This document shows, one piece after another, positions 19,299 through 30,870 of a DNA stretch of 64,000 bases (positions within the stretch are counted from its first letter, which is position 1; each line of letters opens with the position of its first letter). Source of the DNA: Novosphingobium pokkalii (lineage in GTDB: Bacteria; Pseudomonadota; Alphaproteobacteria; Sphingomonadales; Sphingomonadaceae); assembly GCF_014652855.1 (NCBI RefSeq), contig NZ_BMZP01000007.1, positions 62,001 to 126,000 on the forward strand. Reading direction: 5' to 3'. Both the position numbers and the translations under genes were made by a program. The notes below the pieces were generated by a model. The model did not search any database, had not been told where the DNA came from, and saw only the letters and a program-made list of their open reading frames with translations.

Positions 19299-19321
19299 CA
19301 AAAGAACAGAGCGAGTACATT
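19293..19321 (+). promoter_or_regulatory. recA promoter
   Basis: TTGTTC (19293-19298) and TACATT (19316-19321) are 17 bp apart, 54 bp before the recA start. The -35 lies within the SOS box. The predicted transcript start is near 19328. Confidence 0.7.
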
Positions 19322-19374
19322 GTTCTGCGTGTTGACGGTTCGTGTCAGCCATCTCTAGGCAAGGGGAAGCAGCC

Positions 19375-20445
<1,071 letters not shown>

Positions 20446-20595
20446 TCTGTGATGCGGGGCGGTGGGCGAACCCCACCCCACGCCCAACCGCATCGCTCCC
20501 GGCGCGCTGTTCCTTTGTGAATGGCGCGCCGTTTGCGTTTCGGCATCGATCGTTCCTGGTCGCCAAGACTGCCGCGATGTCCTATCCCGGCTGGC

Positions 20596-21426
20596 ATGAC
20601 CCAAGCATCGGATTGGCAGGGCGGCGTCGGCCGCGCCTGGGCAGAGGAATGGCAGCGCACCGATCGCACCTTTGCGCAGCTCACCCCGGCCTTGCTGGCG
20701 GCGATCGCGGCGCAACCAGGGGCAACCGTGCTCGATATCGGCTGCGGAGCGGGAGAGCTGTCGCTCGCCCTCGCGGCCGCCCGGCCCCAGGCACACGTGC
20801 GGGGGGTGGACGTGTCGGCAGACCTGGTTGCCGCCGCGCAACGGCGCGCGGCAGGTCTGGGCCAGGTCCGCTTCGAGTTGGGCGATGCCGGGGCTTGGGC
20901 TGATCCGGCGTATCGGCCCGATCTGCTGGTCTCGCGCCATGGCGTGATGTTCTTCGCCGATCCACCGGCCGCGTTCCGCAACCTGGCCGCCGCGGCCGCG
21001 CCCGACGCGCGCCTGGTCTTTTCCTGCTTCCGCCATCCGGCCGAAAACGGCTGGGCCAGCGCGATGGCCGGGCTGGTGCCCAAGCCTGCCAGCCCGCCCG
21101 ATCCCCATGCACCCGGCCCGTTCGCCTTCGCCGATCCCGATCATGTGCGGGCGATGCTGGCCGGATGGCAGGACGTGACGTTCCAGCCACACGATTTCCA
21201 TTACATCGCGGGCGAGGGGGACGATGCGCAGGACCAGGCCCTGGCGCTGTTCCGACGCATCGGCCCCGCCGCCTCTGCCTTGCGCCAGGCGGCCGAAGCG
21301 GCGCGGCCGGGCATCGAGCAAGGGCTGCGCGCGGTGATCGCGGCGCACCATCGCGACGGGCAGGTGAGCTTTCCTGCCGCCGCCTGGATCGTTACTGCCA
21401 CGAAAGCGTTAGGCGATCACGGTTAG
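20596..21426 (+). CDS. Class I SAM-dependent methyltransferase
   Basis: 276 residues from the ATG at 20596. Motif I is [16 protein letters not shown] (residues about 43-58), motif [16 protein letters not shown], and a later [28 protein letters not shown] block corresponds to motifs IV-V. The middle and the C-terminal [10 protein letters not shown] are typical of the free-standing Methyltransf_11/25 proteins of sphingomonads. The substrate cannot be named. It is encoded between recA and alaS, 49 bp before alaS, so it may share its transcript. Confidence 0.8.
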   Translation: MTQASDWQGGVGRAWAEEWQRTDRTFAQLTPALLAAIAAQPGATVLDIGCGAGELSLALAAARPQAHVRGVDVSADLVAAAQRRAAGLGQVRFELGDAGAWADPAYRPDLLVSRHGVMFFADPPAAFRNLAAAAAPDARLVFSCFRHPAENGWASAMAGLVPKPASPPDPHAPGPFAFADPDHVRAMLAGWQDVTFQPHDFHYIAGEGDDAQDQALALFRRIGPAASALRQAAEAARPGIEQGLRAVIAAHHRDGQVSFPAAAWIVTATKALGDHG

Positions 21427-21475
21427 CGATGAATCCCGCTTGTTCGTTGGCCACGCCTCGCCTAATCGGCGGGTC

Positions 21476-24121
21476 ATGACTTCGACGAACGAAATCCGCC
21501 GGTCCTTCCTGGAATACTTCGGCTCGCAAGGCCACGAAGTGGTGCCGTCCGCACCGCTCGTTCCCTACAACGACCCGACGCTGATGTTCACGAACGCGGG
21601 CATGGTCCCGTTCAAGAACGTCTTCACGGGCCTGGAAACGCGCGCCATTCCGCGTGCCACATCCTCGCAGAAGTGCGTGCGCGCCGGCGGCAAGCACAAC
21701 GATCTGGACAACGTGGGCTATACCGCGCGGCACCACACGTTCTTCGAAATGCTCGGCAATTTCTCGTTCGGCGATTACTTCAAGGAACAGGCGATCACCA
21801 ACGCCTGGACCCTGCTGACCAAGGTGTGGGGCATCCCCGCCGAAAAGCTGCTGGTCACCGTCTATCACACCGATGAAGACGCCGCCGCATTGTGGCGCAA
21901 GATCGCCGGCCTGAGCGATGACAAGATCATCCGCATCGCCACCAAGGACAATTTCTGGGCCATGGGTGACGATGGCCCGTGCGGCCCCTGCTCGGAAATC
22001 TTCTACGACCACGGCGCGCATATCCCCGGTGGTCCTCCGGGCAGCCCCGATGAAGACGGCGACCGTTTCATCGAGATCTGGAACCTGGTGTTCATGCAGT
22101 TCGAGCAGGCCGCCGGCGAAATCGTCGGCGAACTGCCCAAGCCCTCGATCGACACCGGCATGGGCCTCGAACGCATCGCCGCCGTGCTTCAGGGCGAACA
22201 CGACAACTATGACACCGACACGTTCCGCGCGCTGATCGCCGCCTCGGAAAGCCTGACCGGCGTCAAGGCCACCGGCGAGCACACCGCCAGCCATCGCGTG
22301 ATCGCCGACCACTTGCGCTCGTCCAGCTTCCTGCTGGCTGATGGCGTGCTGCCCTCGAACGAAGGGCGCGGCTATGTGCTGCGCCGGATCATGCGCCGCG
22401 CCATGCGCCATGCCCACCTGCTGGGCGCCAAGGATCCGCTGATGCACCGCCTGGTGGGTTCGCTGGTCACCGAAATGGGCCAGGCCTATCCGGAACTGGG
22501 CCGCGCCCAGCCGCTGATCGAGGAAGTGCTCCAGCGCGAGGAAACCCGCTTCCGCCAGACCCTGTCCAATGGTCTGCGCCTGCTCGACGAAGCCTCGGCT
22601 GGCCTGGGCGAGGGCGACAAGCTGCCCGGCGAAACCGCGTTCCGCCTCTATGACACGTATGGCTTCCCTTACGACCTGACCGAAGACGCCCTTCGCGCCC
22701 GTGGCGTGAGTGTCGATCGCGAAGGCTTCGACGCCGCCATGGCCCAGCAGAAGGCCGCCGCCCGCGCCGCGTGGAAGGGTTCGGGCGAAGCTGCGTCGAG
22801 CGAAGTGTGGTTCGACATTGCCGAGCGCGAAGGCGCCACCGAGTTCACCGGCTACACCGCCACCAGCGGCGAAGGCGTGGTCGTGGCGCTGGTCAAGGAC
22901 GGCATCGAAGTGACCGAGGCCAAGGCCGGTGACAGCGTCACCGTGCTGACCAACCAGACCCCGTTCTATGGCGAGAGCGGCGGCCAGATGGGCGATGCCG
23001 GCACGATCGCCGGGGCCGATGGCCTCAAGCTGACCGTGGCCGACACCACCAAGCCGCTGGGCCGCCTGCATGCCCACCAGGCCGTGGTGGAAGCGGGCAC
23101 GATCAAGGTGGGCGACGCGGTGCAACTGGTGGTCGACGTGGTGCGCCGCGATGCCACCCGTGCCAACCATTCGGCCACGCACCTGCTGCACCAGGCGCTG
23201 CGCAATCGCCTGGGCGCGCATGTCACGCAAAAGGGCTCGCTGGTCGCGCCCGATCGCCTGCGCTTCGACTTCTCGCATCCCACGGCGCTCAGTGCCGAGG
23301 ACATTGCCGCGATCGAGGCCGAAGTGAACGCGGAAATCCGCGCCAACGAGCCGGTGACCACCCGCCTGATGACGCCCGACGATGCCATTGCCGCCGGCGC
23401 CATGGCGCTGTTTGGCGAAAAGTATGGCGAGGAAGTGCGCGTGCTCTCGATGGGCCGCGCCACGGACAAGGCCTATTCGGTGGAACTGTGCGGCGGCACC
23501 CATGTGCGCGCGCTGGGCGATATCGGCGTGTTCCGCATCGTGGGCGAAAGCGCGGTCTCTTCGGGCGTGCGCCGGATCGAGGCGCTGACCGGCGAAGGCG
23601 CGCGGCAGTGGCTGATCGGCCGCGAAGACGTGCTCAAGCATACCGCCAGCCTGCTGCGCACCACGCCCGACGAAGTCGAAGCGCGCGTTGCCGCGCTGAT
23701 CGACGAACGCCGCAAGCTGGAACGCGAACTGGCCGAAGCGAAGAAGGCGCTGGCGCTGGGTGGCAGCGGCGCGAAGGCCGAAGCGGCCGACGAAGACGTC
23801 GGCGGCGTGAAGTTCGCCGGCCAGGTGCTCGAAGGGCTGGACCCCAAGGAGCTGCGCGGGCTGCTCGACCAGGCCAAGCAGCGCCTGGGCTCGGGCGTGG
23901 CGGTGATCGTTGCGGTCAACGAAGCCCGCGCCTCGATCGCGGCAGCCGTGACCGCAGACCTCGTCGGCAGGGTCAGCGCGGTGGACCTGGTGCGCGCCGG
24001 CGTCGAGGCGCTGGGCGGCAAGGGCGGCGGCGGCCGTCCCGACATGGCCCAGGGCGGTGGCCCGGATGGCAGCAAGGCCGCCGACGCGCTGACCGCAGCC
24101 AAGGCCGTGCTCGCGGCCTGA
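21476..24121 (+). CDS. alaS: Alanyl-tRNA synthetase
   Basis: Charges tRNA-Ala, 881 residues (usual about 870-890). Class II catalytic blocks [41 protein letters not shown] and [22 protein letters not shown] are present. The editing domain has [13 protein letters not shown] and [13 protein letters not shown], which supply the zinc-binding HxxxH and CxxxH. The C-Ala domain at the end includes an alanine/glycine-rich [12 protein letters not shown] loop. The start at 21476 gives [15 protein letters not shown]; the 12-codon extension upstream has no support. Confidence 0.97.
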   Translation: MTSTNEIRRSFLEYFGSQGHEVVPSAPLVPYNDPTLMFTNAGMVPFKNVFTGLETRAIPRATSSQKCVRAGGKHNDLDNVGYTARHHTFFEMLGNFSFGDYFKEQAITNAWTLLTKVWGIPAEKLLVTVYHTDEDAAALWRKIAGLSDDKIIRIATKDNFWAMGDDGPCGPCSEIFYDHGAHIPGGPPGSPDEDGDRFIEIWNLVFMQFEQAAGEIVGELPKPSIDTGMGLERIAAVLQGEHDNYDTDTFRALIAASESLTGVKATGEHTASHRVIADHLRSSSFLLADGVLPSNEGRGYVLRRIMRRAMRHAHLLGAKDPLMHRLVGSLVTEMGQAYPELGRAQPLIEEVLQREETRFRQTLSNGLRLLDEASAGLGEGDKLPGETAFRLYDTYGFPYDLTEDALRARGVSVDREGFDAAMAQQKAAARAAWKGSGEAASSEVWFDIAEREGATEFTGYTATSGEGVVVALVKDGIEVTEAKAGDSVTVLTNQTPFYGESGGQMGDAGTIAGADGLKLTVADTTKPLGRLHAHQAVVEAGTIKVGDAVQLVVDVVRRDATRANHSATHLLHQALRNRLGAHVTQKGSLVAPDRLRFDFSHPTALSAEDIAAIEAEVNAEIRANEPVTTRLMTPDDAIAAGAMALFGEKYGEEVRVLSMGRATDKAYSVELCGGTHVRALGDIGVFRIVGESAVSSGVRRIEALTGEGARQWLIGREDVLKHTASLLRTTPDEVEARVAALIDERRKLERELAEAKKALALGGSGAKAEAADEDVGGVKFAGQVLEGLDPKELRGLLDQAKQRLGSGVAVIVAVNEARASIAAAVTADLVGRVSAVDLVRAGVEALGGKGGGGRPDMAQGGGPDGSKAADALTAAKAVLAA

Positions 24122-24146
24122 GGCCAAACGACACGTTGTGCCGGGC

Positions 24147-24526
24147 GCCCTTCGACAGGCTCAGGGCGAACGGAGGAAAGCCTGATCGTCTTTCCCATCC
24201 CGTTCGGGCTGCGCTTGTTGAACCACTCTGGTCCCGGCGCAATTTTTCCGTGCTTCGACAGGCTCAGCCCGAACGGATTGCAAGGTCGGGTCTTTCATTC
24301 CCCGTTCGCCCTGAGCCCGTCGAAGGGCATTGGCCCTGGCGCAAGGTTTCCGGGGCTTCGGCAAACTCAGCCCGAATGGATTGCAAGGCCAGGTCTTTCA
24401 TTCCTCGTTCGCCCTGAGCCCGTCGAAGGGCGCTGACCCTGGCGCAAGGTTATAGACTTGGCCTGAGCGGAACGGATCGCACTCTTCGCTCCAATCCGTT
24501 CGGGCTGAGCCTGTCGAAGCCCCCAG
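24147..24526. repeat. Cluster of seven TTCGACAGGCTCAGCCCGAACGG-type half-elements
   Basis: Fills most of the 423-bp gap between alaS and the antiporter. Half-elements in alternating orientation start near 24151, 24200, 24255, 24303, 24353, 24408 and 24500, with variants GGGCGAACGG and CCCGAATGG. Long-range units around 24235-24320 and 24340-24430 are repeated (GGATTGCAAGG...GGTCTTTCATTCC occurs twice). This is a dispersed palindromic repeat family that recurs at 50106-50190. No gene was seen in the gap. Confidence 0.82.
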
Positions 24527-24544
24527 CCGCAGCATTGCCCCGAG

Positions 24545-26314
24545 CTACCTATCCCGCAACCGGCTCGCTTTCAGGCGGGGCGGGGTGGCCAGTTCGCCCT
24601 CGGCCATGATCTGCTGACGGAACTGGTCGCGCTTTTCGTGGATCGAGGCGATCACCGGGCCCATCGGGACGCCCAGGTCGACCAGCACGGCTTCGGACAG
24701 TTGCAGCGAGCTTTCCAGCGTTTCGGGCACGGCATGGCTGGCCCCGGCGCGATAGAGTTGCGCCGCGTGGCCGGGATCGCGCGCGCGCACGATGATCGGC
24801 ACCTCGGGCGCCAGCGCGCGCAGCTTGCGCACGATGCGAAGGGCCAGCACCGGTTCGTCCATGGTCACGATCACCGCGCTCGCTTCGGCCAGGTTCAGCC
24901 GGTCGATCACCGCGGCGCTGTCGATGTTGCCGAACAGCACCGGCTGCCCTGCCGCGCGCGCGGCGCGGACGACGGCGGGCTCGGCATCGATCGCCAGATA
25001 GGGGCGCTCGTGCTCGGCCAGCATTTCCCCGATCAGGCGGCCGACACGGCCAAAGCCGAGGATGACGGTGCGATGGCCTTCGGGCTCTTCCACCTCCACC
25101 GCTCCGTCACCGCCGTGTTGCCGCACCTGACCCGCGCCAAGCTGGCCCACTTTGGCCAGCAGCGGCGTGATGGTCAGGCCGATGGCGGTCACGATCTGCC
25201 AGAATTGCGCCGTGGCGGGCTGGATCAATTGCGCCGTGGCCGCCGTGCCCAGCACGATCAGCGTGGTTTCCGAAGGGCTGGACATCAGGATGCCGGCCTC
25301 CAGCGCAGTCGCCCGTTCCTTGCCCCAGAACAGCAGCAGCAGCCCCGTCACCAGCGCCTTGGCCACGACCACGCCCAGCACGCCCAGCGCCAGCGGACCG
25401 AAATTGGCGGCCAGCACGCGCAGATCGATGCCCATGCCCACGGTGATCAGGAACACCCCCAGCGCCAGGCCCTTGAATGGCTTGGTGATCGCTTCCACTT
25501 CGGTGTGGTATTCAGTCTCGGCAATCAGCAGTCCGGCCAGCAGCGCGCCCATAATCGGGGACAGGCCCGCCGCGCCGGTGGCCAGCGCGGCGACGATCAC
25601 CACCAGCAGGCTGGCGGCGAGGAACAGCTCGGGGCTCTTGGTCTTGGCCGCCTGGGCAAACAGGGGCGGAAGGCCAAACCGCCCGAACACCAGCAGGGCG
25701 ACGATCACGGCGGCACCCTTCCACAGCGTTTCGACCAGGCCGGGAGCGCCGGCAGCGGCCACCGGGGCGAGCGCGCCGAGCAGGAAGATGATCGGCACCA
25801 GCGCGATATCTTCGAACAACAGCATCGACAGGGCCGCGCGCCCGACCGGGCCTTGCGTGCCGGAAATCGGCAGCACGAGCGCGGTGGACGATAGCGCCAG
25901 CGCCAGCCCCAGGCCCAGCGCGCCGGCCACCGACTGGCCCAGCAACATCAGCCCCAGCCCGATCAGCAGGGCCGAGCCGATCAGTTCCATCGGGCCGAGC
26001 CCGAACACCAGCCGGCGCATCGACCACAAGCGGTTGAACGAGAGTTCCAGCCCGATTTCGAACAGCAGCAGGATGATGCCGAACTCGGCAAAAGGCTCGA
26101 TCGCGTGTGGATTGGATATGGTAACGTAGTGCAGCCAGGGCACGGCTTGCGCCAGCGATCCCAGGCCATAGGGGCCGACCAGCAGGCCGACGAGAATGAA
26201 GCCGATGATCGGGGTGATGCGAAAACGGGCGAATGCGGGGATGACGATGCCCGCCGCCCCCAGGATCACCAGGGCATCGGAAAGTGCGGAAGTGGGAAGT
26301 AACTGGCCTGCCAT
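24545..26314 (-). CDS. KefB-type cation:proton antiporter with RCK domain
   Basis: 589 residues. The N-terminal about 390 residues form a CPA2 (Na_H_Exchanger) membrane domain with about 12 segments, including PIIGFILVGLLVGPYGLG, FGIILLLFEIGLELS and SSTALVLPI. The C-terminal part is a TrkA-N/RCK Rossmann domain starting VILGFGRVGRLIG. Family members (KefB/KefC, YbaL) export K+ in exchange for protons, some gated by glutathione adducts. Ion and ligand cannot be read from the sequence. It stands alone between a repeat cluster and the DUF1963 gene. Confidence 0.85.
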   Translation of the reverse strand: MAGQLLPTSALSDALVILGAAGIVIPAFARFRITPIIGFILVGLLVGPYGLGSLAQAVPWLHYVTISNPHAIEPFAEFGIILLLFEIGLELSFNRLWSMRRLVFGLGPMELIGSALLIGLGLMLLGQSVAGALGLGLALALSSTALVLPISGTQGPVGRAALSMLLFEDIALVPIIFLLGALAPVAAAGAPGLVETLWKGAAVIVALLVFGRFGLPPLFAQAAKTKSPELFLAASLLVVIVAALATGAAGLSPIMGALLAGLLIAETEYHTEVEAITKPFKGLALGVFLITVGMGIDLRVLAANFGPLALGVLGVVVAKALVTGLLLLFWGKERATALEAGILMSSPSETTLIVLGTAATAQLIQPATAQFWQIVTAIGLTITPLLAKVGQLGAGQVRQHGGDGAVEVEEPEGHRTVILGFGRVGRLIGEMLAEHERPYLAIDAEPAVVRAARAAGQPVLFGNIDSAAVIDRLNLAEASAVIVTMDEPVLALRIVRKLRALAPEVPIIVRARDPGHAAQLYRAGASHAVPETLESSLQLSEAVLVDLGVPMGPVIASIHEKRDQFRQQIMAEGELATPPRLKASRLRDR

Positions 26315-26399
26315 GCTGGTCAGGCTAGGGGGTGCGGCCGGGCTTGGCCAGTCCCGGCGCGTGTAAGTTTATGTGGCTTGGGACAGAAAAGCCGCCGTT

Positions 26400-27974
26400 T
26401 CAGATCGCTGGAGCGACCATTTCGGCGGTATCGAGCCGGCGCGCGGCCAGGTCATCGGGCGCGATCCAGAATTGCAGCACATGATCGCCCAGGTGATGGC
26501 CCAGTGCCTCGTCAGTGGACAACTCGAGCAGCAGCACCTGGCGCTGCACCCGCGAGGATTGGTCCGCTTCGGTTTCGGATGGCGCGGCGAGCAGCCGATC
26601 GGGCACGCGGGCATGAACCCGCGAGGCGGTACGCACGGCTAGGGCGTGGCGATAGGCGAGCCGCGCGATCAGTTCATCGGGAAACACGGCGGCCTTGCCG
26701 GGCAGCGCATGCAGCGTGGTTTCCACCGCCGCCACGCAGGCGCCTGGGGCCACCAGCCGGGCCAGCGGAGCATGGCTCGAAAACCATTCCCAGAACGCGG
26801 CGCGCACCGGTTCGGTCACATCGGCAAAGGCCGGCTTGGTGCGAGCCAGGGCATGCCATTCGGCACATTCGCTTTCGATCCGGGCGAGCAGATCGCGGCG
26901 GGCGTCCTCATCCAGATCGGGCCAGAGTGCGCGGGCGCTGGTCGGCGTGGTGCGCGCCGCTTCGCGCAGGAGCATCGCCACGAGCGTCTGGATCGCCAGC
27001 CAATCATGCGGGAAGCCAGGCCAGGGGCGGTCCATCTGGCCATTCCCGGCCAGGTTGAAATCGTTGGGGGACAAGGCAAAGACCGCCACCGGCGTGCCTT
27101 GCGCCGCCAGCAGGGCATCGGCCGTGGTCGGGCCGTCTGGCCAGGTGATGGCGGAGCCGGTACGCGTATCGGCCCCCGCAAGCAGCTCGATGACCGTGGG
27201 CACGAAGGGCCAGCGTGGCAACACTTGTGGCGCATCCTGCGCATCGATAGCCCAGGGCCAGGCCGGGGCGCTGCCTTCCGTCCGCTCACCGGCATGGGCC
27301 GGGGGCAGGTCTGCCGGGGGATCGGCCTCGGTCCAGGTGGGCTCGTCGCTTTCGTCGATCCAGATCACCCGGCCTTCGGCGGGCGTATCGTGGCCCGGTG
27401 TGCCGGTCAGATCGGCAAAGAACAGCAGGGCGCCGCTGCCGGGCAGCACGGTGAGCCGGGCGCGGGGCGCCACTTGCGCGCAATCCACTTGCAGCAGGAA
27501 GTGCAGCGGCAATCCGGTGCGGGCGGACCGGGGCCAGTCCAGCGGGGCCGGCGTCAGCGGCACGCCGCCGTAAAAGCTGCGCGCGCCTGCCGGGGGCGGT
27601 GGAAAGATCTGGCGAAACACCACCGCCTGGGCCAGCGCATCGGCAGCCACGGACGGCATGCCCTGCGATGCGGCCGGCGATGGCGGAAGCTCGGGCGCGG
27701 CTTCATGGGCGGAAGCGGCCTGCGCGGCGGTCACGAAAGCAGGCAGGCTTGGGCTGTCGTCTTCGCCGGCTTGGCCCTCCTGCTCGGCCAGGGCGATCCC
27801 TGGGCCAAAGTTGCGGCGGCGCACCGGGGCAGGTGGGGCTTCTGCTTCTGCTTCGAGTTCGGCGGCAGCCAAAGCGGCGGCGCGGCGGCGGCGCACGAGC
27901 AGCAACGCCACCAGCGCGCCCAGTGTTGCCACCACGGCTAGCCCGATCCCGGCCAATGCCGCCAATTCCGTCAT
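26400..27974 (-). CDS. DUF1963 (YwqG-like) membrane-anchored protein
   Basis: 524 residues from the ATG at 27974. One N-terminal transmembrane helix (residues 4-27, ending in RRRR) is followed by an Ala/Pro/Glu-rich linker, then a large soluble region. Two stretches match the ends of DUF1963: SARTGLPLHFLLQVDCAQVA with LPGSGALLFFADL (about residues 150-190), and the C-terminal VQRQVLLLELSTDE...LGDHVLQFWIAPDDLAARRLDTAEMV. DUF1963 has no known biochemical activity. The spacing between the two halves (over 250 residues) is larger than in YwqG, so an insertion is likely. Confidence 0.65.
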   Translation of the reverse strand: MTELAALAGIGLAVVATLGALVALLLVRRRRAAALAAAELEAEAEAPPAPVRRRNFGPGIALAEQEGQAGEDDSPSLPAFVTAAQAASAHEAAPELPPSPAASQGMPSVAADALAQAVVFRQIFPPPPAGARSFYGGVPLTPAPLDWPRSARTGLPLHFLLQVDCAQVAPRARLTVLPGSGALLFFADLTGTPGHDTPAEGRVIWIDESDEPTWTEADPPADLPPAHAGERTEGSAPAWPWAIDAQDAPQVLPRWPFVPTVIELLAGADTRTGSAITWPDGPTTADALLAAQGTPVAVFALSPNDFNLAGNGQMDRPWPGFPHDWLAIQTLVAMLLREAARTTPTSARALWPDLDEDARRDLLARIESECAEWHALARTKPAFADVTEPVRAAFWEWFSSHAPLARLVAPGACVAAVETTLHALPGKAAVFPDELIARLAYRHALAVRTASRVHARVPDRLLAAPSETEADQSSRVQRQVLLLELSTDEALGHHLGDHVLQFWIAPDDLAARRLDTAEMVAPAI

Positions 27975-28040
27975 GCTACCCCCTTGCACGCGGCTTCACT
28001 TCGCAAAACCGCAAGCGTTCCTGCTAGCCGGTTCCCACCC

Positions 28041-28082
28041 CAAAAGAAAAGGCCCCGGCGAGCGCCGGAGCCTTTCTTTTTC
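28041..28082 (-). terminator. Bidirectional-looking terminator after icd
   Basis: Hairpin GGCCCCGGCG/CGCCGGAGCC-like stem (28050-28072) with A-rich left and T-rich right flanks. It lies 18 bp after the leftward icd stop, and on the minus strand it is followed by TTTTCTTTT. Confidence 0.85.
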
Positions 28083-28100
28083 ATGCGAAATGGCGCGGGT

Positions 28101-29324
28101 TCAGGCCCAGGCGGACATTTCCTTTTCGAGGTTCTCGACGATCGCCTCGAAGAACTTCTCCGTGGTCATCCACGGCTGGTCGGGGCCGATCAGGATCGCG
28201 AGATCCTTGGTCATCTTGCCGCTTTCCACGGTTTCGATGCAGACGCGCTCCAGGGTTTCGGCAAAACGCACCACTTCGGGGGTTTCGTCGAACTTGCCAC
28301 GATACATCAGGCCGCGCGTCCAGGCGAAGATCGAGGCGATCGGGTTGGTGCTGGTCGCCTTGCCCTGCTGGTGCTGGCGATAGTGGCGCGTCACGGTGCC
28401 GTGGGCCGCTTCGGCTTCCACGGTCTTGCCGTCGGGCGTCATCAGCACCGAGGTCATCAGGCCCAGCGAGCCGAAGCCCTGCGCCACGGTGTCGGACTGC
28501 ACGTCACCGTCATAGTTCTTGCAGGCCCACACGAACTTGCCCGACCACTTGAGCGCGGAAGCGACCATGTCGTCGATCAGGCGGTGCTGGTATTCGATGC
28601 CGGCGGCGGCAAACTTCTCCTTGAAGCCTTCGGTGTCGAACACTTCCTGGAACAGGTCCTTGAAGCGGCCGTCATAGGCCTTGAGGATGGTGTTCTTGGT
28701 CGACAGGTAGACCGGCCAACCCAGGCCGAGGCCATAGTTGAAGCTGGCGCGGGCGAAATCGCGGATCGAATCGTCCAGGTTGTACATCGCCATGGCGACG
28801 CCCGAGGACGGGAAATCGAACACTTCGAGATCGATCGACTCGCCGTTCACGCCGTCGAACACCAGGCGCAGCTTGCCCGGGCCGGGGATCAGGGTGTCGG
28901 TCGCCTTGTACTGGTCGCCAAAGGCATGGCGGCCCACCACGATCGGGTCGGTCCAGCCCGGCACCAGGCGGGGCACGTTCTGGATCACGATCGGTTCGCG
29001 GAACACCACGCCGCCCAGGATGTTGCGGATCGTGCCGTTGGGCGACTTCCACATCTTCTTGAGGCCGAATTCTTCCACGCGGGCTTCGTCCGGGGTGATC
29101 GTGGCGCACTTCACGCCCACGCCGTACTGCTTGATGGCGTTGGCCGAATCGATGGTGATCTGGTCACCGGTCTCGTCGCGCTTCTGGACCGAAAGGTCGA
29201 AGTACTTCAGTTCGAGATCGAGGTAGGGAAGGATCAGGCGCTCGCGGATCCATTCCCAGATGATGCGGGTCATCTCGTCGCCGTCGATCTCGACGATCGG
29301 GTTCTTCACCTTGATCTTCGCCAT
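28101..29324 (-). CDS. icd: NADP-dependent isocitrate dehydrogenase
   Basis: TCA-cycle enzyme making 2-oxoglutarate, CO2 and NADPH. 407 residues, the length of the homodimeric eukaryotic-like type found in alphaproteobacteria, not the 417-residue E. coli type. Typical blocks are [105 protein letters not shown] and [14 protein letters not shown]. It has its own terminator downstream. The ATG at 29324 begins exactly at the family start. Confidence 0.97.
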   Translation of the reverse strand: MAKIKVKNPIVEIDGDEMTRIIWEWIRERLILPYLDLELKYFDLSVQKRDETGDQITIDSANAIKQYGVGVKCATITPDEARVEEFGLKKMWKSPNGTIRNILGGVVFREPIVIQNVPRLVPGWTDPIVVGRHAFGDQYKATDTLIPGPGKLRLVFDGVNGESIDLEVFDFPSSGVAMAMYNLDDSIRDFARASFNYGLGLGWPVYLSTKNTILKAYDGRFKDLFQEVFDTEGFKEKFAAAGIEYQHRLIDDMVASALKWSGKFVWACKNYDGDVQSDTVAQGFGSLGLMTSVLMTPDGKTVEAEAAHGTVTRHYRQHQQGKATSTNPIASIFAWTRGLMYRGKFDETPEVVRFAETLERVCIETVESGKMTKDLAILIGPDQPWMTTEKFFEAIVENLEKEMSAWA

Positions 29325-29431
29325 AGCCGTCCTGTTGCCTTGCCTGGGGAGTTGAACTTACCCGCCCCCTTAGCAGGTGCGGAACGCGGTGCAAGCGCAG
29401 GCCCGGCGATTCTTGGCGGGGGCTGCGGTTT

Positions 29432-29974
29432 TCACGGCGTGGCCCGCAAGTCATAGATCGCCTCGCCCACGCGCACCCTGTGGCGCCGCACGATCTGCCA
29501 GCCGGCCCGTTCCAGCAGCCGGGCAAAGCGCAAGGGGCCATGGCGATGCAGCCAGATCACTTCCTTGCGGCGCAGGCGCAGCGCCCAGAGCACGTCCTGG
29601 ACCGAGGCGTGGTTATACGACAGCACGACGCGATCGAACTGCCGCAACTGCGCAAACAGGCGGGGCAGGTCGGTGACATATTCGACCACGCCCAGCATGG
29701 CCGCGGCGCGCTCGCCAAAGCGGGGCAGGGGATCGGCGTTGAGATCGGTCAGCACCGTGCCGGGACCGCGATCGACAATGTCCACGGGCACATAGCGGGT
29801 GCCGGCGGGCAGGTAATCGCGCAGTGGCATCAGGCCACAACCGATATCCACCACGCCCGGTTCGTCCGCCAGCCAGGCCGCCGCCTGGCGCGTGCGCCGG
29901 TCCCACCGGTCCTGGAGTGCGGACCAGTAGAGGCGCTGGCACGCCAGGGCCGTAGCGGTGGTGGCATCGTTCAT
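29432..29974 (-). CDS. Small SAM-dependent methyltransferase-like protein
   Basis: 180 residues from the ATG at 29974. A SAM-binding motif (VVDIGCGLMPLRDYLP) is followed by an acidic strand (YVPVDIVDRGP) and ADPLPRFGERAAAMLGVVEYV. The last third (RLLERAGWQIVRRHRVRVGEAIYDLRAT) fits a class I fold. Homologues of this type occur next to icd in sphingomonads, to my recollection. No substrate can be proposed. An in-frame extension to 30124 exists but lacks motif content. Confidence 0.65.
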   Translation of the reverse strand: MNDATTATALACQRLYWSALQDRWDRRTRQAAAWLADEPGVVDIGCGLMPLRDYLPAGTRYVPVDIVDRGPGTVLTDLNADPLPRFGERAAAMLGVVEYVTDLPRLFAQLRQFDRVVLSYNHASVQDVLWALRLRRKEVIWLHRHGPLRFARLLERAGWQIVRRHRVRVGEAIYDLRATP

Positions 29975-30114
29975 GCCCGGCAAGTGGCCCGGGGCGCGCC
30001 ATGCGATCAAGCCGAGTTGGCTCGCATGTGGCGCAATTGCCGAGAAAACCCGCCAAGCCGGGCTATCGCTGGCGCCCCATGTCCTGGCGACCGACTGAGC
30101 CCTGCCAGTGCCGA

Positions 30115-30870
30115 TCAGGGCCACGCGGCCACGCGCAGATAGCCGACCAGGCTGGCGCCATCGCGCCGCCGGGCTGGCGCGTCTGCCGTGTGACGCGGGC
30201 CGACGGTGGCCGTGGCGCGCAGCCCCAGCGTCAACCGGCCCGACACGCGCATCACGCCGGCCTGGAGGTCGCCATAATCGCCTTGTGGACGCAGGCGCCA
30301 GGTGGCTCCTCCGGCGCGCGCGCGGCCCAGCGAATAGCCGCCGCCCGCATACACGGTGAACGCGGTGCCGGGCAGGCCGCTCGCCACCATGACGTGAACA
30401 TAGAGGTTGTCGCCGCCGATGGCCGCCTGGCGCGGCGCGTAATCGGCGCCCAGCGCCAGGCGCAGCGGGCCGATGGTGCGCGTCGCCCCGGCATTGAATT
30501 CGGCATAGGTCAGTGTCCCGCTGCCATCTGATTCCCGCCCGGCGAACACCCGCCCGGTCGCGCCGGCGCGCCAGGTCCAGCCTGCTGCCGTGGTCGAGAA
30601 CGCCGGTGCCAGCGTCAGCCCCAGGTCACTGCCCCCGTGGCGCGCACTGCCGCGCAAGGTGGTGGCCGCCATCTCGATTGCCAGCGACTCGGCAGGTGCC
30701 CAAGTGCCGAGCACCTGCACCGCCGCGCGTCCTTCGCTCTGGCTCAACCCACGGGCGCGCCAGTCGCTGGCCGCCTCGATCTCCACGGTCAGGTCCGGCG
30801 CCGCCTGCGCGCCGGCTGTCGCGGGCCACGCACCGATCGCCACGGCCACTGCGCCGCCAATGGCCTTCAC
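30115..30870 (-). CDS. TorF family putative porin
   Basis: 251 residues from a GTG at 30870, whose GTGA overlaps the stop of the upstream gene. The signal peptide spans residues 1-22 (ending TAGAQA). The mature protein reads as a beta barrel of alternating aromatic strands beginning LTVEIEAASDWRARGLSQSEGRAAVQ, a match to the TorF/Gcw_chp putative porin family (SDY-xRG-S start). It should sit in the outer membrane. The substrate is unknown. Confidence 0.75.
   Translation of the reverse strand: MKAIGGAVAVAIGAWPATAGAQAAPDLTVEIEAASDWRARGLSQSEGRAAVQVLGTWAPAESLAIEMAATTLRGSARHGGSDLGLTLAPAFSTTAAGWTWRAGATGRVFAGRESDGSGTLTYAEFNAGATRTIGPLRLALGADYAPRQAAIGGDNLYVHVMVASGLPGTAFTVYAGGGYSLGRARAGGATWRLRPQGDYGDLQAGVMRVSGRLTLGLRATATVGPRHTADAPARRRDGASLVGYLRVAAWP

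Noticed and set aside
19360..19374. GGAAGCAGCC upstream of recA as an SRP RNA piece
   Set aside because: It is part of the recA ribosome-binding region (AAGGGGAAGC); no SRP hairpin surrounds it.
21392..24127. 911-codon frame on the minus strand opposite alaS
   Set aside because: Codon-position mirror of alaS in GC-rich DNA; no family signature.
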